The notes beneath the pieces were generated by a model. It was not told where the DNA came from and did no database searches. It was given only the letters and a program-made list of their open reading frames with translations. A DNA stretch of 64,000 bases from Shiraia sp. slf14 (taxonomy: Eukaryota; Ascomycota; Dothideomycetes; Pleosporales; Shiraiaceae): positions 248,001 to 312,000 of the forward strand of contig AXZN01000017.1 of NCBI GenBank assembly GCA_000498155.1, read 5' to 3'. Made by a program: the position numbers and the translations under genes. Shown here in pieces: positions 22,167 to 34,315 of this stretch; position 1 is the stretch's first letter, and each line of letters opens with the position of its first letter.

Positions 22167-25100
22167 TCAAATCGCCTCCCCGACTGTAGATTCATACTCG
22201 ACCTCTTTTCGACCACCGCCATTTGCATGCATGGGTCGTTCATAGCCAAATGGACTCCCTAGTGGCTGTGGTGTGCTAATGCTGTCCTTCCTCATCTTAT
22301 GTATAAGATCTTCCTTGTCTTTTGTCTTCGGCAGCCGAATTGCAGTACGTATACTGCTACCACTAGCATTTCGTGAATGTGAAGGCGTGCGTGGTGGGCG
22401 AGGGGCTTGTTCATCTTGTTTTCTTGACAAGCTGAACATGCGGGTCGGTTTTGCTATTGAGACATTTGGCGGTGGCTCAGGTCGAGAATTATCGGTTGGT
22501 GAGGTTGGTGATGTGACAGGCGTGAATGAGGCCATTGTCCCGCCAACTCCTATCCGAGACGTTGGTGGCACAATTTTGTGAGGTGCATTTCGAGTAATAG
22601 AACATGATGTAGGAGGCATGTTGGATGAAGGTGTGATCAGAGCAGGGTTATGTGGTGATCCCATGCCAATAACAAACGGTATACTCGAGGCTGAGGCACT
22701 ACTCAGCTTCCGTTCCGGTGGCGATGCAGTTTGGGTGTGATTATTAGAAGCCCTTGACCCAGTGGAGCTTGCTCGGGGGCGTAGCATGACTGGAGCCATT
22801 GGTGATGGCGGTTTGGTGGTTACATCTCGATCGTCCTTACCAGGGACAAGCGGTGCATGGTGCACACTGGATGTGTTGGAATTATTTCGTGAGAGAGAAG
22901 GACGCAACGCTTTGGTTTGTTCATTTAAAGACCGTTTCAGCGCTTCAGCCAGGACATCAGTACGCGGTGGATTAGACGGGCCAGGTGTTGCAGTGCGGCG
23001 GAGACGTGGCAATTCGAAAAGACCATATCGTGGGCGGGGTGGTCTATCTGGCATTGCCTTGCCTACACTTGAATCAGGCAAGGATGCTGAACGCCCTCTG
23101 CCTTGTATCGTTTCGTTTACACCCGAATTCGATACTTCCTCTGGCAGCCCAGTTGGTTCAACAGATATGCTGACCGTTGCATACGAAGCGACGGTTGATT
23201 CACTCATCCTGCGCTGAGTGCTATGTCTATGCGGAGATGCCGGCGTGTTCAAGGGGAAGTTTGTCAACAAATCGCCCAGTTTTCCTCGGTCAGGTGATGG
23301 TGGCTGAGGTAGAGTTTAGGCTGTCAGCATATCATTAGGCATGACAGAAACACATACCGTGGGCTTCCTGCGTTCTGGCGAAAGCAACGCCACGGAACGA
23401 GGAGAAATGCCATGGCCAATATCATTCGCCTCGTTTGCTACACTGAGGCCGACCTTATCAGGGACAATTTGAGGTGTTTTGGGGCGTTCGAGATCTTTCG
23501 GTGGAGGTGGTGGAGTATCTAACATCTTCATCCCATCGGACCGCTGAAAGCCCGGTGTATTTGCCGAACTCGAAAGTGGTGGGGTTATTGGAAGGCCTGC
23601 AAGGCGACTTCTGGGTGCCGAAGTGGCTGTGCCAAATGATGTATCCAGTCTGCCCAATTCAGGAGTTGCAGAATCGAAGCGTGGCCTTGGTGTCACTGCT
23701 GGCCTCACAGATGATGTTTCTGAATCAATATCACTAGCCCTACTTCCATAGGCGCTGAGTTGGTCGGTGATCCTCTTGAGCTTCTTGATGTCGCTCTTGT
23801 AACCGCGGATGTCTAGCTTGTAATAGATGATTTCGCGAATGTAGAAGTCGATCTCTTGGCGCAGACCTTCCAGTTGTGCTTCATTTGATTTAAGTTGTGG
23901 ATGAACGCTTGTAGCCATACTTTCTTTGCGAAGCCGATCCTTGAGTCTCGCAATCCACTTGTCGATGTCTGCTTTAGCAGCAAGAGTATCGAGCGCCGGT
24001 AGTGGGTCTGCTTCAATGTTTGCATGCAACGAAATCGATGCATGTTTTCTGATCTCAGCTTGTAAAAGGAGTTTGTGATGATCGAGTTGCCTTTTGATCG
24101 CACGAATCTCATTTTCCTTTTCCTCAATGATTGCTTCGCGGTCCATGATTGCAGTTCGTAACTGCTCGATATGGACATCGGTACGTCGAGTTTTCTTTAG
24201 TAACTCATTCTGAATGTCCATTTGGAGATTGCTGGTGTTTTGCTCGCGCTCCAGCTGAGCGTAGCTCTGCTTCAAATCTTCGCTCATTTTTTCTAATTCG
24301 ATGATGCGAGCATCTTTCTGTCTCGATTGGTCTTGCAATCGCTCAATGTGCGAAACAAATGTGGCCAGGGTCGCCAGGTCTTGTGGCTCGTTATCTGGAC
24401 TTATAGGTGACCCAGATGAGAACACTGTGCTCATGCTCAGGTGAGCATTCTGTGTCGCCTTAAAAAAATGTTAGTCATAGGTTTCCCATGCTTGTAGATG
24501 GATCTTGCAAAACCCATTCAACCATTAGAGCATGACGACTTACTTTCGTGTCCCCAAGATTCAATCCGCTTGGTATTTGCAATCTTTCGAGCTTCATGTC
24601 AAAGGGTGATTTCTCAGCTTGGATATTACAGAGCTGTTCTTCGGCGTCAAGCCGTCCAATATTGGCGAGCTCCAAGCGATTCTCTAAATGGTCGACTGTA
24701 TTTTGTAACGCTTGTGCGCTTTTTGCAAGGTTGTCTGCTTCTTTGGCCTGTGCCTGCCACTCGTCCCGCTTTCGTTCTGCTTCTTCGAGCGAAGTCTTCA
24801 AGGTGCGCTCATTCTTTTTCGACTCGTTGAGCTTCGCCATCAACGACTCAATCTGTTTTCTATTACAGTTAGTAAAGGCACAAGTTAAGAGGATGTCCGC
24901 AGAATACTTGATTCTGTATGTTTAATGTTTCGAAATAACTGTGGTAGTCATTTCGAAAGGGACACAAGACACTATGAAACAAAGGGGATACTAACTGCAG
25001 AGCTACATTGTTCTGTTTGTACTGGTTCAATTCGGGCAATAGATTTCGACTGCCTACTTCTGGGCGGCGTGTCGAGCTCAGTTTGCGCTTCAAGCTCTCC

Positions 25101-27111
25101 ATTTCAGGACTGTCTCGTTGCCGTTGTGGCGACTGTTGTTTCTCTAATGTGATATGAAAAGACTTGGTTGAGCTAGCAGAGCCTGTATCATTCGGTTGTT
25201 GTAAAGACTCGCGACCTGGTGTATGCGGCTCAGTGGTATCAAGGTAAAAGAGGAGGTTGTTGCTTGACGCTAGAAACCATGTCAGTAAGCGTTTGTTGAT
25301 TGTCACAGGCGCACAAGGTGACTACGCTATATGCACTGGCCAATGAGCGGTTGCCTTGTCACTGTGGGGGCAGGTGCAGTAGTGAGGTTATTTAGGGAGT
25401 GCCTACCGTGGTGCAGGCTAGGCCGATGCGCTAGCTGTTCTTCGAGCACTCTTGCGTGGTTCTTTAGTGAAGCAACTTCTGCTGAATGAGCTTCTACTAA
25501 GCTCTCAACATGGGCCTCGTGCGACGCCCGCAAACTTGAAAATTGAACCTGCAATGATGAGATCGTTTGATCCTGAGCCGCAATAGTCGCCTTGAGCTCT
25601 TCAACTTGTTTATTATGAGTAGTTGCTGAGATTGGCGTAGATAGTTTCTCAATCTATCGATGATTAGCATCAACAGCATGACATTTTGGAGCCTTGCAAA
25701 AGAAACACAAGAGGTGACCATTTTCCAATGTGCCTTTTGCTAGATTTAACGGGCTTTTCATAGCAGCGCATGCAGTGGGTACCAATACGAGCAATGCCCT
25801 CTCATCCCCATATAAAACATGAAATATACACCAGTCGGCAAAACAAACTACGAAGGAGGGGGCGGAACAACTACCATAAGCAGCACTTGTGGGAGCAAGT
25901 AAATCTACTTCATGCACAAGATGTGTTATGAGAGTTGGAAGGCAGAAAGGTGGAAGACCTGAAACTGTTTCTTCATGCGCAACATTTCGTTTGACGAATA
26001 GCCACACAACTAGAGGGAAACAAACGGTACTTACCTCACTTCTGTGACTCTCCCGCTTCTCGGTACTACTAGTCCAACCCTGGTCTTTGGTATTCAGCAG
26101 CGACGGCTGTAACAGTTTACCCACACCAATCCTGGCCTTGGCGGAATTGCTGCTACTTTCCTCGAAGGTGGACGCGGAGCACGTAGCAGTCGAGGATGGT
26201 GATGCTACCGGGTTGGGGCTTGATGCTCTCTGCAATCCCGCATCATTCAGTGACTGTCTAAGCTGTACTTTGACAGTGTTTGACTGCGCATTGAGAGCCT
26301 TGCCAGTGCGAACTGACTTCATCTCGCCCTGCTCGTGGCCAGGAGCAACCACTGTGTCTGTGTGGCTGAAAGGTAGTGGAAACAAATCAAGGATATCAAG
26401 GAAATCTCCTTCTTTCTCGATACATTTATCAGGAGGTTGGGATGTCCGCCGAACGGATTGAGATACGGGGCGGACAGCGGAATCGTCTACAGTTACACAC
26501 AATGGGAACCCTTGGTTCTCCTGTAAGATGGAACCAGGCAATTCAGCTGGTAGACCTGGGCTTGATGGAAGGGAAAAAGAACGTGGCCGACCAGGTAGAG
26601 GCTTATGTATGGAGCCAGGTCTAGTGCATGCGGCAAGACCTGGTGCTGGCGAGCGTAGCATGTCATTGAAGGCCGACTGCAGATTCGATGCAGCATTGGT
26701 CAGGGTACTTCTGTACGGAGAAGACACCGGGCTCATGATGATTTGTTTGGTGTCTGGCAGAGCAATCGTGAGTTGCGACTGCGGCTTTTGTCCAGCCACT
26801 GGAGCATCCTAGGCAAGGGGTTAGCGAATGATGAAGCTCCACAACGCAGATGCATGCGTTTGGCTGCACAGCTCCCTGCGTATGTCTTCAACAGTGCCCG
26901 CGTGTTCGCCTCGTTCTGCGCAAACACGTCGATACGCTGTGCCAACGCATAGGCCTCGGAGGATGTCGGTGGGCAGTCATACCTTGGTGTCGACGCCATT
27001 GCCAGAGGTCTTGAGGCCTGTGTCAATTGGTAACAAGCCTCCCGTGCGATAGTAGGTGTCTGATGCAGATTGACGTTTTGACGACCAGGAAAAAATCCTC
27101 TTGGAATTCAT
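22167..27111 (-). CDS. Large coiled-coil protein conserved in filamentous ascomycetes, function unknown
   Basis: Seven exons: 27111-26983, 26808-26035, 25653-25407, 25269-24996, 24859-24544, 24458-23358 and 23303-22167; 1,325 aa, and every junction keeps frame. It starts MNSKRIFSWSSKRQSAS. A Ser/Pro-rich N-terminal third contains SPVSSPYRSTLTNAASNLQS. Coiled coil covers roughly residues 300-800, including MAKLNESKKNERTLKTSLEE and EIDFYIREIIYYKLDIRGYK. A Ser/Pro/Thr-rich tail with many PxxP stretches ends the protein. The fourth intron (24995-24860, 136 nt) is preferred because joining Gln to KQIESLMAKL keeps a perfect heptad register; a longer exon reading through 24995 is possible but adds prolines. 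Intron 2 is long (381 nt). The composition suggests a scaffold or cytoskeleton-linked protein; that is inference. Confidence 0.82.
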
Positions 27112-27913
27112 CACGACCTTTCGGCCTCCGGGCGCTTAGTGAGGGGCGTAGGAGCGAGGCATCAAAGGCAGTTTGATGCAAGAGAGATCAAGGGAGAGGG
27201 AGAGAGAGAGGGAGAAGAGAAAAGACAACACGTAGTAGACCAGAAGGCAGTAAGGAGCGCAAAAAAGTTACGATTCAGAACTACTCGATACTTTGAAACT
27301 ACCGTTTGGCTACAAGTAGACGGCGCGAATGGGCGTCTAGCAATACATAAAGCCGCTGTCAACGTTTCGGGGATCGGAGGGACAGGCACACCATTGCTGG
27401 GCCTATCTGCTGACAGGGGGCCATACGAGGCGTATGGAGGAAAGGCGAGGTGTGGCATATGGTAAGCGCCTGGCAGCCGAATTGACGTGCAATATGGCGA
27501 TGCAAGCGAATCGAGGGTGAAGGACGAGAGTGATAGCGCCGCGGGGTGCGCAGTGATGGCAGGTGCAGGGCGCTTGGGCCCAATCTGCAACCTGACTCGC
27601 GCCTGGCAACAGTGGAAACCGCGAACGACTCTGGCTGTCTGGACACAAACCTTGGAATTCTCCGGTACCAAGTAATCGACCTGATTGCGCAAACACCCGG
27701 TTTCAGACAAAAGCAGCCCTCCACCCTCCCTCGTTTATCCTTCCGAAGCAGCCGTGCGCCCCCTCTGCACAACATCCCGCCACCTGTGAGCTGCTCCCAG
27801 GGTCTGGCTCAGGCCTGACTGTTGAAAAAAAAAGGGCCTGAAACGCCATCACCGCCCCAGTGCACGCCTCAGCACATCTGCGTCTCGTTCACGCTTAGAA
27901 GAGCGCGCCAGCC
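27112..27913. promoter_or_regulatory. Divergent intergenic region with GA-rich tract
   Basis: 802 nt between the starts of the coiled-coil gene and the FHA/RS gene. A GA-rich tract (about 27190-27220) lies in it. A 182-codon minus frame (27710-27162) has no family character and is treated as leader or promoter sequence. Confidence 0.45.
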
Positions 27914-29317
27914 ATGGAGAGGGAGCTGTCGCCCTTCAGTGCCCGCAGGCTGCTGACGCAAAAGCTGGCTGCTGAGAAGAATGGTGGCTCGCAACAGAGC
28001 AGTGTCAGTCGGGACCATAGTCGAGACACGTCTGTTCAGAATGGGAAGAGGGACCAACCACCAAAGGAGCCATCTGTAGCCTCTGGCTCGCCTTCCAAGA
28101 GCAGGGCTGACAGCATTCGGCCAAAGGACACATCCAGCGACCGTAATTTGCAGCGGAAAGTGCCTTCCACAACAGAAGCAGGCGCTCCACGCGGCCCCCA
28201 CGACCCATCACCAGAGCCATACCGGAGACCACGGGCGTCGTCGCGGGAGAGAAAGCGAGACAAATCACCTGACCGTAAAAGGAATACTTCTCGTGACCGC
28301 CGCCGGGACAAACCAAGAGACAGATCCAGGGACCGGTCGAGGGGTAAATTAAGGGACAGATCTAGGGACAGGAAGCGAGATACCTCGAGAGAAAAAAGGA
28401 GAAGCCGCTCAAGAGAAGGACGGCGAGATCACTCAAGAGATCGGCGACGTGATGGCTCCAGAGAAAAGGACTCGGCCAAGGACAAGAGGCGAGACCGTTC
28501 TGCCGACAAGCATAGACATGGCCATAGCAGACGGCATCGCTCTCGGTCCAGAGACACTCATCGAAAAGACAGGGAAAAGGACACACGTCGTTCTCGCTCC
28601 CCTCTGCCATACCGCTCCCGCAAACAACGAACTCGCTCGCCTTCAGCCTCTACCTCCCCACCTCCCAAGCGTCGTCGACGCACCAGGTCACCTTCGCGCT
28701 CGCCACGAGGCTCTCCACATCGGCGCGTAAAGAAGCAATTGCCTTCTCAGGAAGTATCATTCCGTGGTCTTGACGACTCTGCACAACCACCCTCCAAGTA
28801 TGGCGGTGCACCACCAAACAAGGAGAGGCCCAATTTCAACACTACAGGAATGCTGGCAAAGCATGCGAATCGCGTCGAAGGCACCAAAATATCATTGAAG
28901 TATCACGAACCAGCAGAAGCCCGTAAACCTCCATCCTCTCAACCTTGGCGTATGTTTGTATTCAAGGGAGATGACGTTGTGGACACCATTGAGCTGGCTC
29001 AGAAAAGTTGTTGGCTTCTTGGGCGCTCTCATGAGGTTGTCGATTATGTCCTCGAGCACCCCAGCTCAAGTGGACAGCATGCAGTCATCCAATTCAGATA
29101 CATTCAAAAGACAGTCGAAGACGAATTCGGTGTCAAGAGCCAACGGGGGAAAGTTAAGCCATATGTCATCGATCTTGAAAGTAGTAATGGGACAGAACTG
29201 AACGGCGAAACTGTCGAGGCTAGTCGGTACTTTGAACTTCGTGACAAGGACATTCTCAAATTCGCAGGTTGCGAAAGAGAATATGTCATAATGCTTCCGC
29301 CGCCGGAAGCGAGGTAG
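27914..29317 (+). CDS. pml1: FHA-domain splicing/retention factor, SNIP1/Pml1 family
   Basis: Single exon, 467 aa. Residues about 75-270 form an Arg/Ser/Asp-rich RS-like domain, with many RDRSRD-type repeats. A conserved linker follows, FNTTGMLAKHANRVEGTKISLKYHEPAEAR. The C-terminal FHA domain (about 345-460) carries the phosphopeptide-binding residues in LLGRSHEVVDYVL, HPSSSGQHAVIQFR and DLESSNGTELNGE. This is the layout of human SNIP1 and yeast Pml1, the FHA subunit of the RES (retention and splicing) complex with Bud13 and Snu17, which acts in the nucleus on pre-mRNA. Yeast Pml1 lacks the long RS region, so this protein resembles SNIP1 more. It diverges from the coiled-coil gene. Confidence 0.93.
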   Translation: MERELSPFSARRLLTQKLAAEKNGGSQQSSVSRDHSRDTSVQNGKRDQPPKEPSVASGSPSKSRADSIRPKDTSSDRNLQRKVPSTTEAGAPRGPHDPSPEPYRRPRASSRERKRDKSPDRKRNTSRDRRRDKPRDRSRDRSRGKLRDRSRDRKRDTSREKRRSRSREGRRDHSRDRRRDGSREKDSAKDKRRDRSADKHRHGHSRRHRSRSRDTHRKDREKDTRRSRSPLPYRSRKQRTRSPSASTSPPPKRRRRTRSPSRSPRGSPHRRVKKQLPSQEVSFRGLDDSAQPPSKYGGAPPNKERPNFNTTGMLAKHANRVEGTKISLKYHEPAEARKPPSSQPWRMFVFKGDDVVDTIELAQKSCWLLGRSHEVVDYVLEHPSSSGQHAVIQFRYIQKTVEDEFGVKSQRGKVKPYVIDLESSNGTELNGETVEASRYFELRDKDILKFAGCEREYVIMLPPPEAR

Positions 29318-29816
29318 AGTAACTTTTACATTGCTGGAGCATGAACTGTATTATATTGATACATTTCTGGTTATGGCATTTCGTTTACTATGGATTGATA
29401 AAGACATAGAAGCGTTCATCATTAACTATTCTAGAGGATACACACTTAGCACTCACATCGTGGGTTAATACTATTGCAGACGCCTACCGCTTCCATGGGC
29501 ATGTTGGGTTCAAAGATGGACCATGAACATATTTAATGCTATCTTTGTAAAGATGACCAATACTCCAAACTGTGGGAGATATGTCCGATTCACGGCCGTG
29601 GCTTGGGCGAGGCTCTGCCCCGCAACGCCCCACATTCTACACCTTGTACTCCTTCTTTAAAGCCAAATGACATGCATAATCATAAATGGAATAATTCTCA
29701 GTTTACTACCAAATTTACTCAAACAATCAAAATCCAATACTTGTCAACCAAAAACCCCAAGCCCTGGACCCAAAATATACACTTTCCTTAGTAAAATTAA
29801 ACCTTGCGAAATTAAC
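29318..29816. other. Intergenic region upstream of glyoxalase I
   Basis: 3' flank of the FHA gene and upstream region of the glyoxalase gene. The last 130 nt before the start are A/C-rich and T-poor, like a fungal 5' leader. No other feature. Confidence 0.5.
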
Positions 29817-30597
29817 ATGTCGTCAACAAATCCAAACTTCCCTCCTGGGCCCTATGCCCCTGGTGAACACATCATGCCCCCTGCACGCCCAGCCTCGCCC
29901 GCCACGGAGGGATATCGTATTAATCATCTTATGATGCGGATTAAGGACCCTGAGGCTTCTCTAAAGTTCTATTGCGATTGCATGGGCTTGCATGTTGTTT
30001 TTATTTTCAATCCGGGTCCTTGGACGATTTATTACCTTGGTCCACGGGATGTTGGTACGTACTTACCATTTCGACGGTGGACAGTACATTTCGATGATGT
30101 CTACTCTTTGCACCAGATTCCTCATATACATAGAGGTGTAAGTTTTATTTGAAAGACCATTCTTACTAATCTGCGAACAGGCATAGAAAAACTAGGAACT
30201 TCAAAAGGCCTCCTTGAACTCTACCACATCCCAGCTGATTCCTCGACATCCTACGTGTCTGGTAACGATTACACAGCGCCTGGCGTGGGCTTTGGACACA
30301 TTGGTTTCACAGTGCCGGATGTTGCGGAGACGCTGGATCGTGTGCGCAGCTTTGGATACGAGGTGATTAAGCCGTTGGACGAGGCGCGTGAAGATACAAT
30401 GGGGATGCCGGGGAGTGTGGTGGAGGGGAAGTATGGGGCGGTACATGAGGGGTATAAACATGTCTTCAAGCAATTGGCATTTGTGAAGGATCCGGATGTA
30501 AGTTTTATTTTTTTCATGTGTGAAGAGAGTGACGTTGCTAATGGCGTGATTGTAGGGTTATTGGGTGGAGCTTGTGCCGCAGGTTGTGAAGCATTGA
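29817..30597 (+). CDS. glo1: Glyoxalase I (lactoylglutathione lyase)
   Basis: Three exons: 29817-30054, 30181-30497 and 30556-30597; 198 aa, the size of a single-module eukaryotic glyoxalase I. It isomerises the methylglyoxal-glutathione hemithioacetal to S-lactoylglutathione. Expected metal ligands are in place: His37 (RINHLMMR), Glu92 (GLLELYH), His119 (GFGHIGF) and Glu190 in the last exon (DGYWVELVP). Conserved glutathione-side segments such as TSKGLLELYHIP, FVKDPDGYW and DVAETLDRVRSFGYEV are present. Intron 1 is longer than usual (126 nt) and ends ATCTGCGAACAG. No targeting signal is visible, so it is probably cytosolic. Confidence 0.95.
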
Positions 30598-31809
30598 GGT
30601 TGGAGTGGAACGATTGGTTGGTGTGGGGTGGTGTGGAGGATCTGCATACTTGAAAATCTGGGGTTGGTGGTGGCGGGAATGTTTAGATATGTAAATCTTT
30701 ATCTAGAGGCATTTCAGGAGAATAGCAGCATAAGAGAAGATGCTAAGCTATTTGAATGGTGTAGAGTAATTTTGTCGTTACAAAAGTTTTGACTAGTGGA
30801 GGCTGGGCTGACGCTTTGGCAACGGTCTGTTTACTCTGATCCAACAGGAACACACTTAAGGCTATGCTCACATCAAATACCTGTTGATTGGAAATTGTGA
30901 AGAAAGAAAAAGCATTTCAGCTGAGTTGAGACTAGGCCAAACCTTTCCAGCTGTCACTTTCAAAGAGGCTGAGAACTGGCAGCGAATAGTGTTTTGACAG
31001 CCCATGAGCTTGCGCACATACTCGGCAGCTAGACAATAGATGGTAGTAGTTTTCGCCCATCATATACGCAGATACGGCACGATACATTAGGGTTAGCCTG
31101 CTAGATATCGGGCTTCTGTCGTGCTCGCTGCATACTACGTATGTCGCTCCTCGTATGTCACTGTGCAATAGCATGTGTTGTTGACCAGCTATAATCTCAC
31201 CGTTACCTCGGTACCTTTGATGGTAAGAACGCGGGGAAACCCCGGATTACCCTACTTCGTACTGATCACACCTACCTAACCAATATTAAGCAGCCCGCCT
31301 CGTGTTTAAGCAACTTTAAACCATGCGAGAGACACAGGCTTACACCTATTTGAGCCTCGTTGTCCGAGTGAATGGTGCCCCGATCGTTCTTTCGTCCGAG
31401 CGACCCAGCCACGCATTAGACGCTTTCAGCACTGTTCCGTCCCGACATATTGTACATCCACCATCTGCACTGCTATTCGCTGAGTCTCCGCACCATGGTA
31501 CCCAGTGAGGCCTTTAACAGGCCCTGCTTTTGTGGCAGCTCAAGCCTTGCACACAACAGTACATATGACGCGTTCATAATAAAGTAGCTCCCGCAAAGTG
31601 GACCCGGATTTCAACGGAGTCGTACTAAAGAGCAACCTTAAGTACCTGGTTGATGGTAACTTGTCGCCTACATAAGGTTCCATTGGGTTCCTCTTCCTGC
31701 AATTCCGGCGCACCGCAAATTTCACGAGACTTTATATATTGTAGGGTCGGGTGGCTGTTTCGACTTATCTGGGCGACTCAGAACATACATCTCAACAAGA
31801 GAATTAGGT
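30598..31809. other. Intergenic region upstream of the carboxylesterase
   Basis: 1.2 kb without a supportable gene. It contains only short frames and presumably the carboxylesterase promoter; a TATA-like TTATATATTG lies at about 31732, 78 nt before the start codon. Confidence 0.45.
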
Positions 31810-33576
31810 ATGAAGGTCCTTGGTGTAGCAGCTCTTGTGGGGGTTGCCTGCGCCCAGAGCACCTCGTTGCCTACTGTAGATTTGGGATACGAGATTTATC
31901 GAGCGACCGGCTTCAATGTATGGATTGTAACCCTGTTTTATATGAATCATTGAAATAACATCCAATAGGATTCTGGAAGGTTTTATAACTTCTCCAACAT
32001 CAGATATGCAGCACCTCCTGTTGGCGAACTAAGGTTTGCGGCTCCCCAAGCCCCTGCACAGAACAGATCAGGCATCAATGATGGCAGTACGAACAGGTAG
32101 GCATCTGAATGACTCGTTATAACATACCTCGTGATCGTTTTAACGTTGTACAGAATTTGTCCTCAAGCCAGCCCAGGATGGTACCAGGGAGCTGCGAAGG
32201 TGGTGACAAGCTTGGTCTTGGGAGCACCACTACCTAACATCACCTACGCGATAACCCCTGCAAATGCCAGTAGCCCAGTTCCCCCACGTGATCCTCGTGA
32301 ATCTGAGGATTGCCTTTTCCTGGATGTATTCGTGCCAGAAAATATTCTCAGTAAAGCTGGAAAAGGCTATGGTGCCCCAGTATTGGTCTGGATTTATGGC
32401 GGAGGCTATACCGCAGGAAATAAGAACGGCAATCCCGCAGGGTTACTGGCTGCCAGTGGAAATGCAACCAGAGGCGATATCATTTATGTTGCCATGAATT
32501 ATCGTGTTGGTGCTTTTGGATTCCAGGCTGGTCCATCTTTCCAGGCTGAAGGCGGCGTGAGCAACGCTGGATTGTACGATCAGCGATTTGCTTTGGAGTG
32601 GGTCCAAAAATACATCCATTTGTTTGGAGGCGACAAAAACCGTGTCACAGTTATGGGAGAATCCGCCGGAGGAGGTAGCATCATGCATCAGATCACAGCT
32701 TACGGAGGTTTGAAGGGAAAAGCGCCCTTTCAACAAGCCATTCCTCAGAGCCCTGGCTGGCTGCCCATCAATTCCAACAATCAGCAAGAAGATTCCTACC
32801 AAAAATTCCTAAGCCTAACAAACAGCTCGTCACTCGCTGACCTTCGCCGTTTGCCAGCGGATGTGATTATGCGTGCAAATGCTCAGCAAGTCACATACGA
32901 TTCTGGTTGGGGAACGTTTGTATATGGCCCAGTCGTGGATGGCAGTTTTGCACCTTTGGAGCCTGGGCAACTACTCGCTCAAGGTCGCTTCGACAAGGAG
33001 GTACAGATTATGACAGGACATAATTCTGACGAGGGAGCACTTTTCACGCCACCTTATCTTACCACCGATGCAAGCCTCCAAGCTCAAATCGAGGTGGCAT
33101 TCCCTCACGCTCCTCAAAAGTCTGTCGACTATGTCACGAAGACTCTGTACCCTCCAGTTTTTGATGGCTCTCAACCATACAAGAATCAATTCGAACGCGG
33201 AAGCCTGATCATTTCCGAGGCTGTGTTCACGTGCAACACGAACTATTTGGCGACCGCACTGGGGAATAAGACATATTCTTACTTGTTTTCAGTCCCGCCA
33301 GGCTTTCATGGCCAAGATGTGTCCTACACGTTTTTCAATGGAGCGACAACCGCTTTGCCGACTGGTGTCCAAAATGGTACAGTTGCTGTTGCACTACAGG
33401 AGTTCCTCACAAGTTTTGTTAAAGACGGGCGTCCCTTTGCAAAAGGAGTTCGCCAATTTAACATGTACGGACCAGATGCAGCGGTGTTGGATTTGAATAT
33501 GACGAGCATCACGGAGATTCGTGATAGCAACGCCAATGCACGATGTGCATGGTGGCAAAAGGCATTATACAATTAG
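31810..33576 (+). CDS. Secreted type-B carboxylesterase/lipase
   Basis: Three exons: 31810-31917, 31969-32096 and 32154-33576; 552 aa, normal for the family. A signal peptide is evident at the start (MKVLGVAALVGVACA, cleavage likely before Gln16). The alpha/beta-hydrolase features are in order: the FSNIRYAAPPVGELRF N-terminal motif, EDCLFLDVFVPE, the oxyanion-hole WIYGGGY, the nucleophile elbow GESAGGG with Ser249, Glu372 in HNSDEGALF and His464 in GFHGQD. Paired cysteines are present. The type-B family hydrolyses carboxylic esters, including lipids and phenolic esters; the substrate of this enzyme cannot be told. Several N-x-S/T sequons fit an extracellular glycoprotein. Confidence 0.94.
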
Positions 33577-33867
33577 AGACACGCACTAGTAACAATATTA
33601 TTAACGAATTCAACTATGCTTTCACATGTCCACAGAAAAAATTGAAGAAATCGAGATTCCTACGCGCGTTGGGGAGCTTGGGCCGATTAACCCAATGTGG
33701 AGCTCCTCGCTCATTCCTACGTCATCGACCAGAGGACCATTTGTTTATAACCCTTGTACACGGCACCCATAGCTTCATCCTACGCTCCTCATCACCTCCA
33801 ATTGACTCTTTTGAAGACGAATCTCAAACTTCCACGCCAAAAAAACTTCCAAACTCACATTACCATC

Positions 33868-34315
33868 ATGTTCCGTCAACAGATCGCACGTCAGGCTCGC
33901 CTGTTCAGCACCACCCCAATTGCACGAAAGACTGTCGTCGACTCCGTCAAAGATTCAGTCAAAGATGCCGCCAAGGCCGTCGACAGGACAATCTCAGGCG
34001 CCGCTGTAAAGGGCATCGAGAAGGGCGGTATGTACATTGAACAATCATTCCTTTGACTTGGTGTTGCTATGCTTGGCTGCAGCATTGAATATGACGCAAT
34101 CATGCAGCTCATTATTACATGACCAGAACACCACTAACATGACCATAGAACAAGTTGCAGAGACTGTCAAGCAAGCAACACCCGAGACTACCGGAGAGGC
34201 AAAGGGTCAAGCCAACGAAATCGCCGGTCAAGCCAAGGGCAAGGCTAGCGAGCTCGCTGGCCAGGCAAAGGGCAAGGCAGCTGAGCTCCAGGGCGAGGCC
34301 AACAAAAAGTTGTAG
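33868..34315 (+). CDS. Small LEA-like stress protein with mitochondrial presequence
   Basis: Two exons, 33868-34027 and 34149-34315; 108 aa. The N-terminus MFRQQIARQARLFSTTPIAR is a textbook mitochondrial presequence (basic, amphipathic, RLFSTTP before the cut). The mature part is Lys/Ala/Gly-rich. Repeats of about 11 residues in the second exon (GQANEIAGQAKGKASELAGQ, then AKGKAAELQGEANKKL) are typical of group 3 late-embryogenesis-abundant proteins. Those fold into amphipathic helices on drying and protect membranes and proteins. The first exon has a related helix, VKDSVKDAAKAVDRT. The intron is 121 nt. Only 291 nt separate it from the carboxylesterase stop codon. Function is inferred from composition and repeats. 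Confidence 0.85.

Noticed and set aside
24972..24995. 24-nt GT-AG segment in the coiled-coil gene, as an ultra-short intron
   Set aside because: Too short to splice. The 136-nt intron from the same donor keeps the heptad pattern, so it is preferred.
27162..27710. 182-codon minus-strand frame upstream of the coiled-coil gene
   Set aside because: It sits in a divergent promoter region, has no family character and overlaps other open frames on both strands.
30055..30180. Cassette exon inside the first glyoxalase intron, suggested by a second donor-like GTGTAAGTTTTATTT
   Set aside because: Any exon using it carries an in-frame TAG and the flanking introns would be too short; read as chance sequence.
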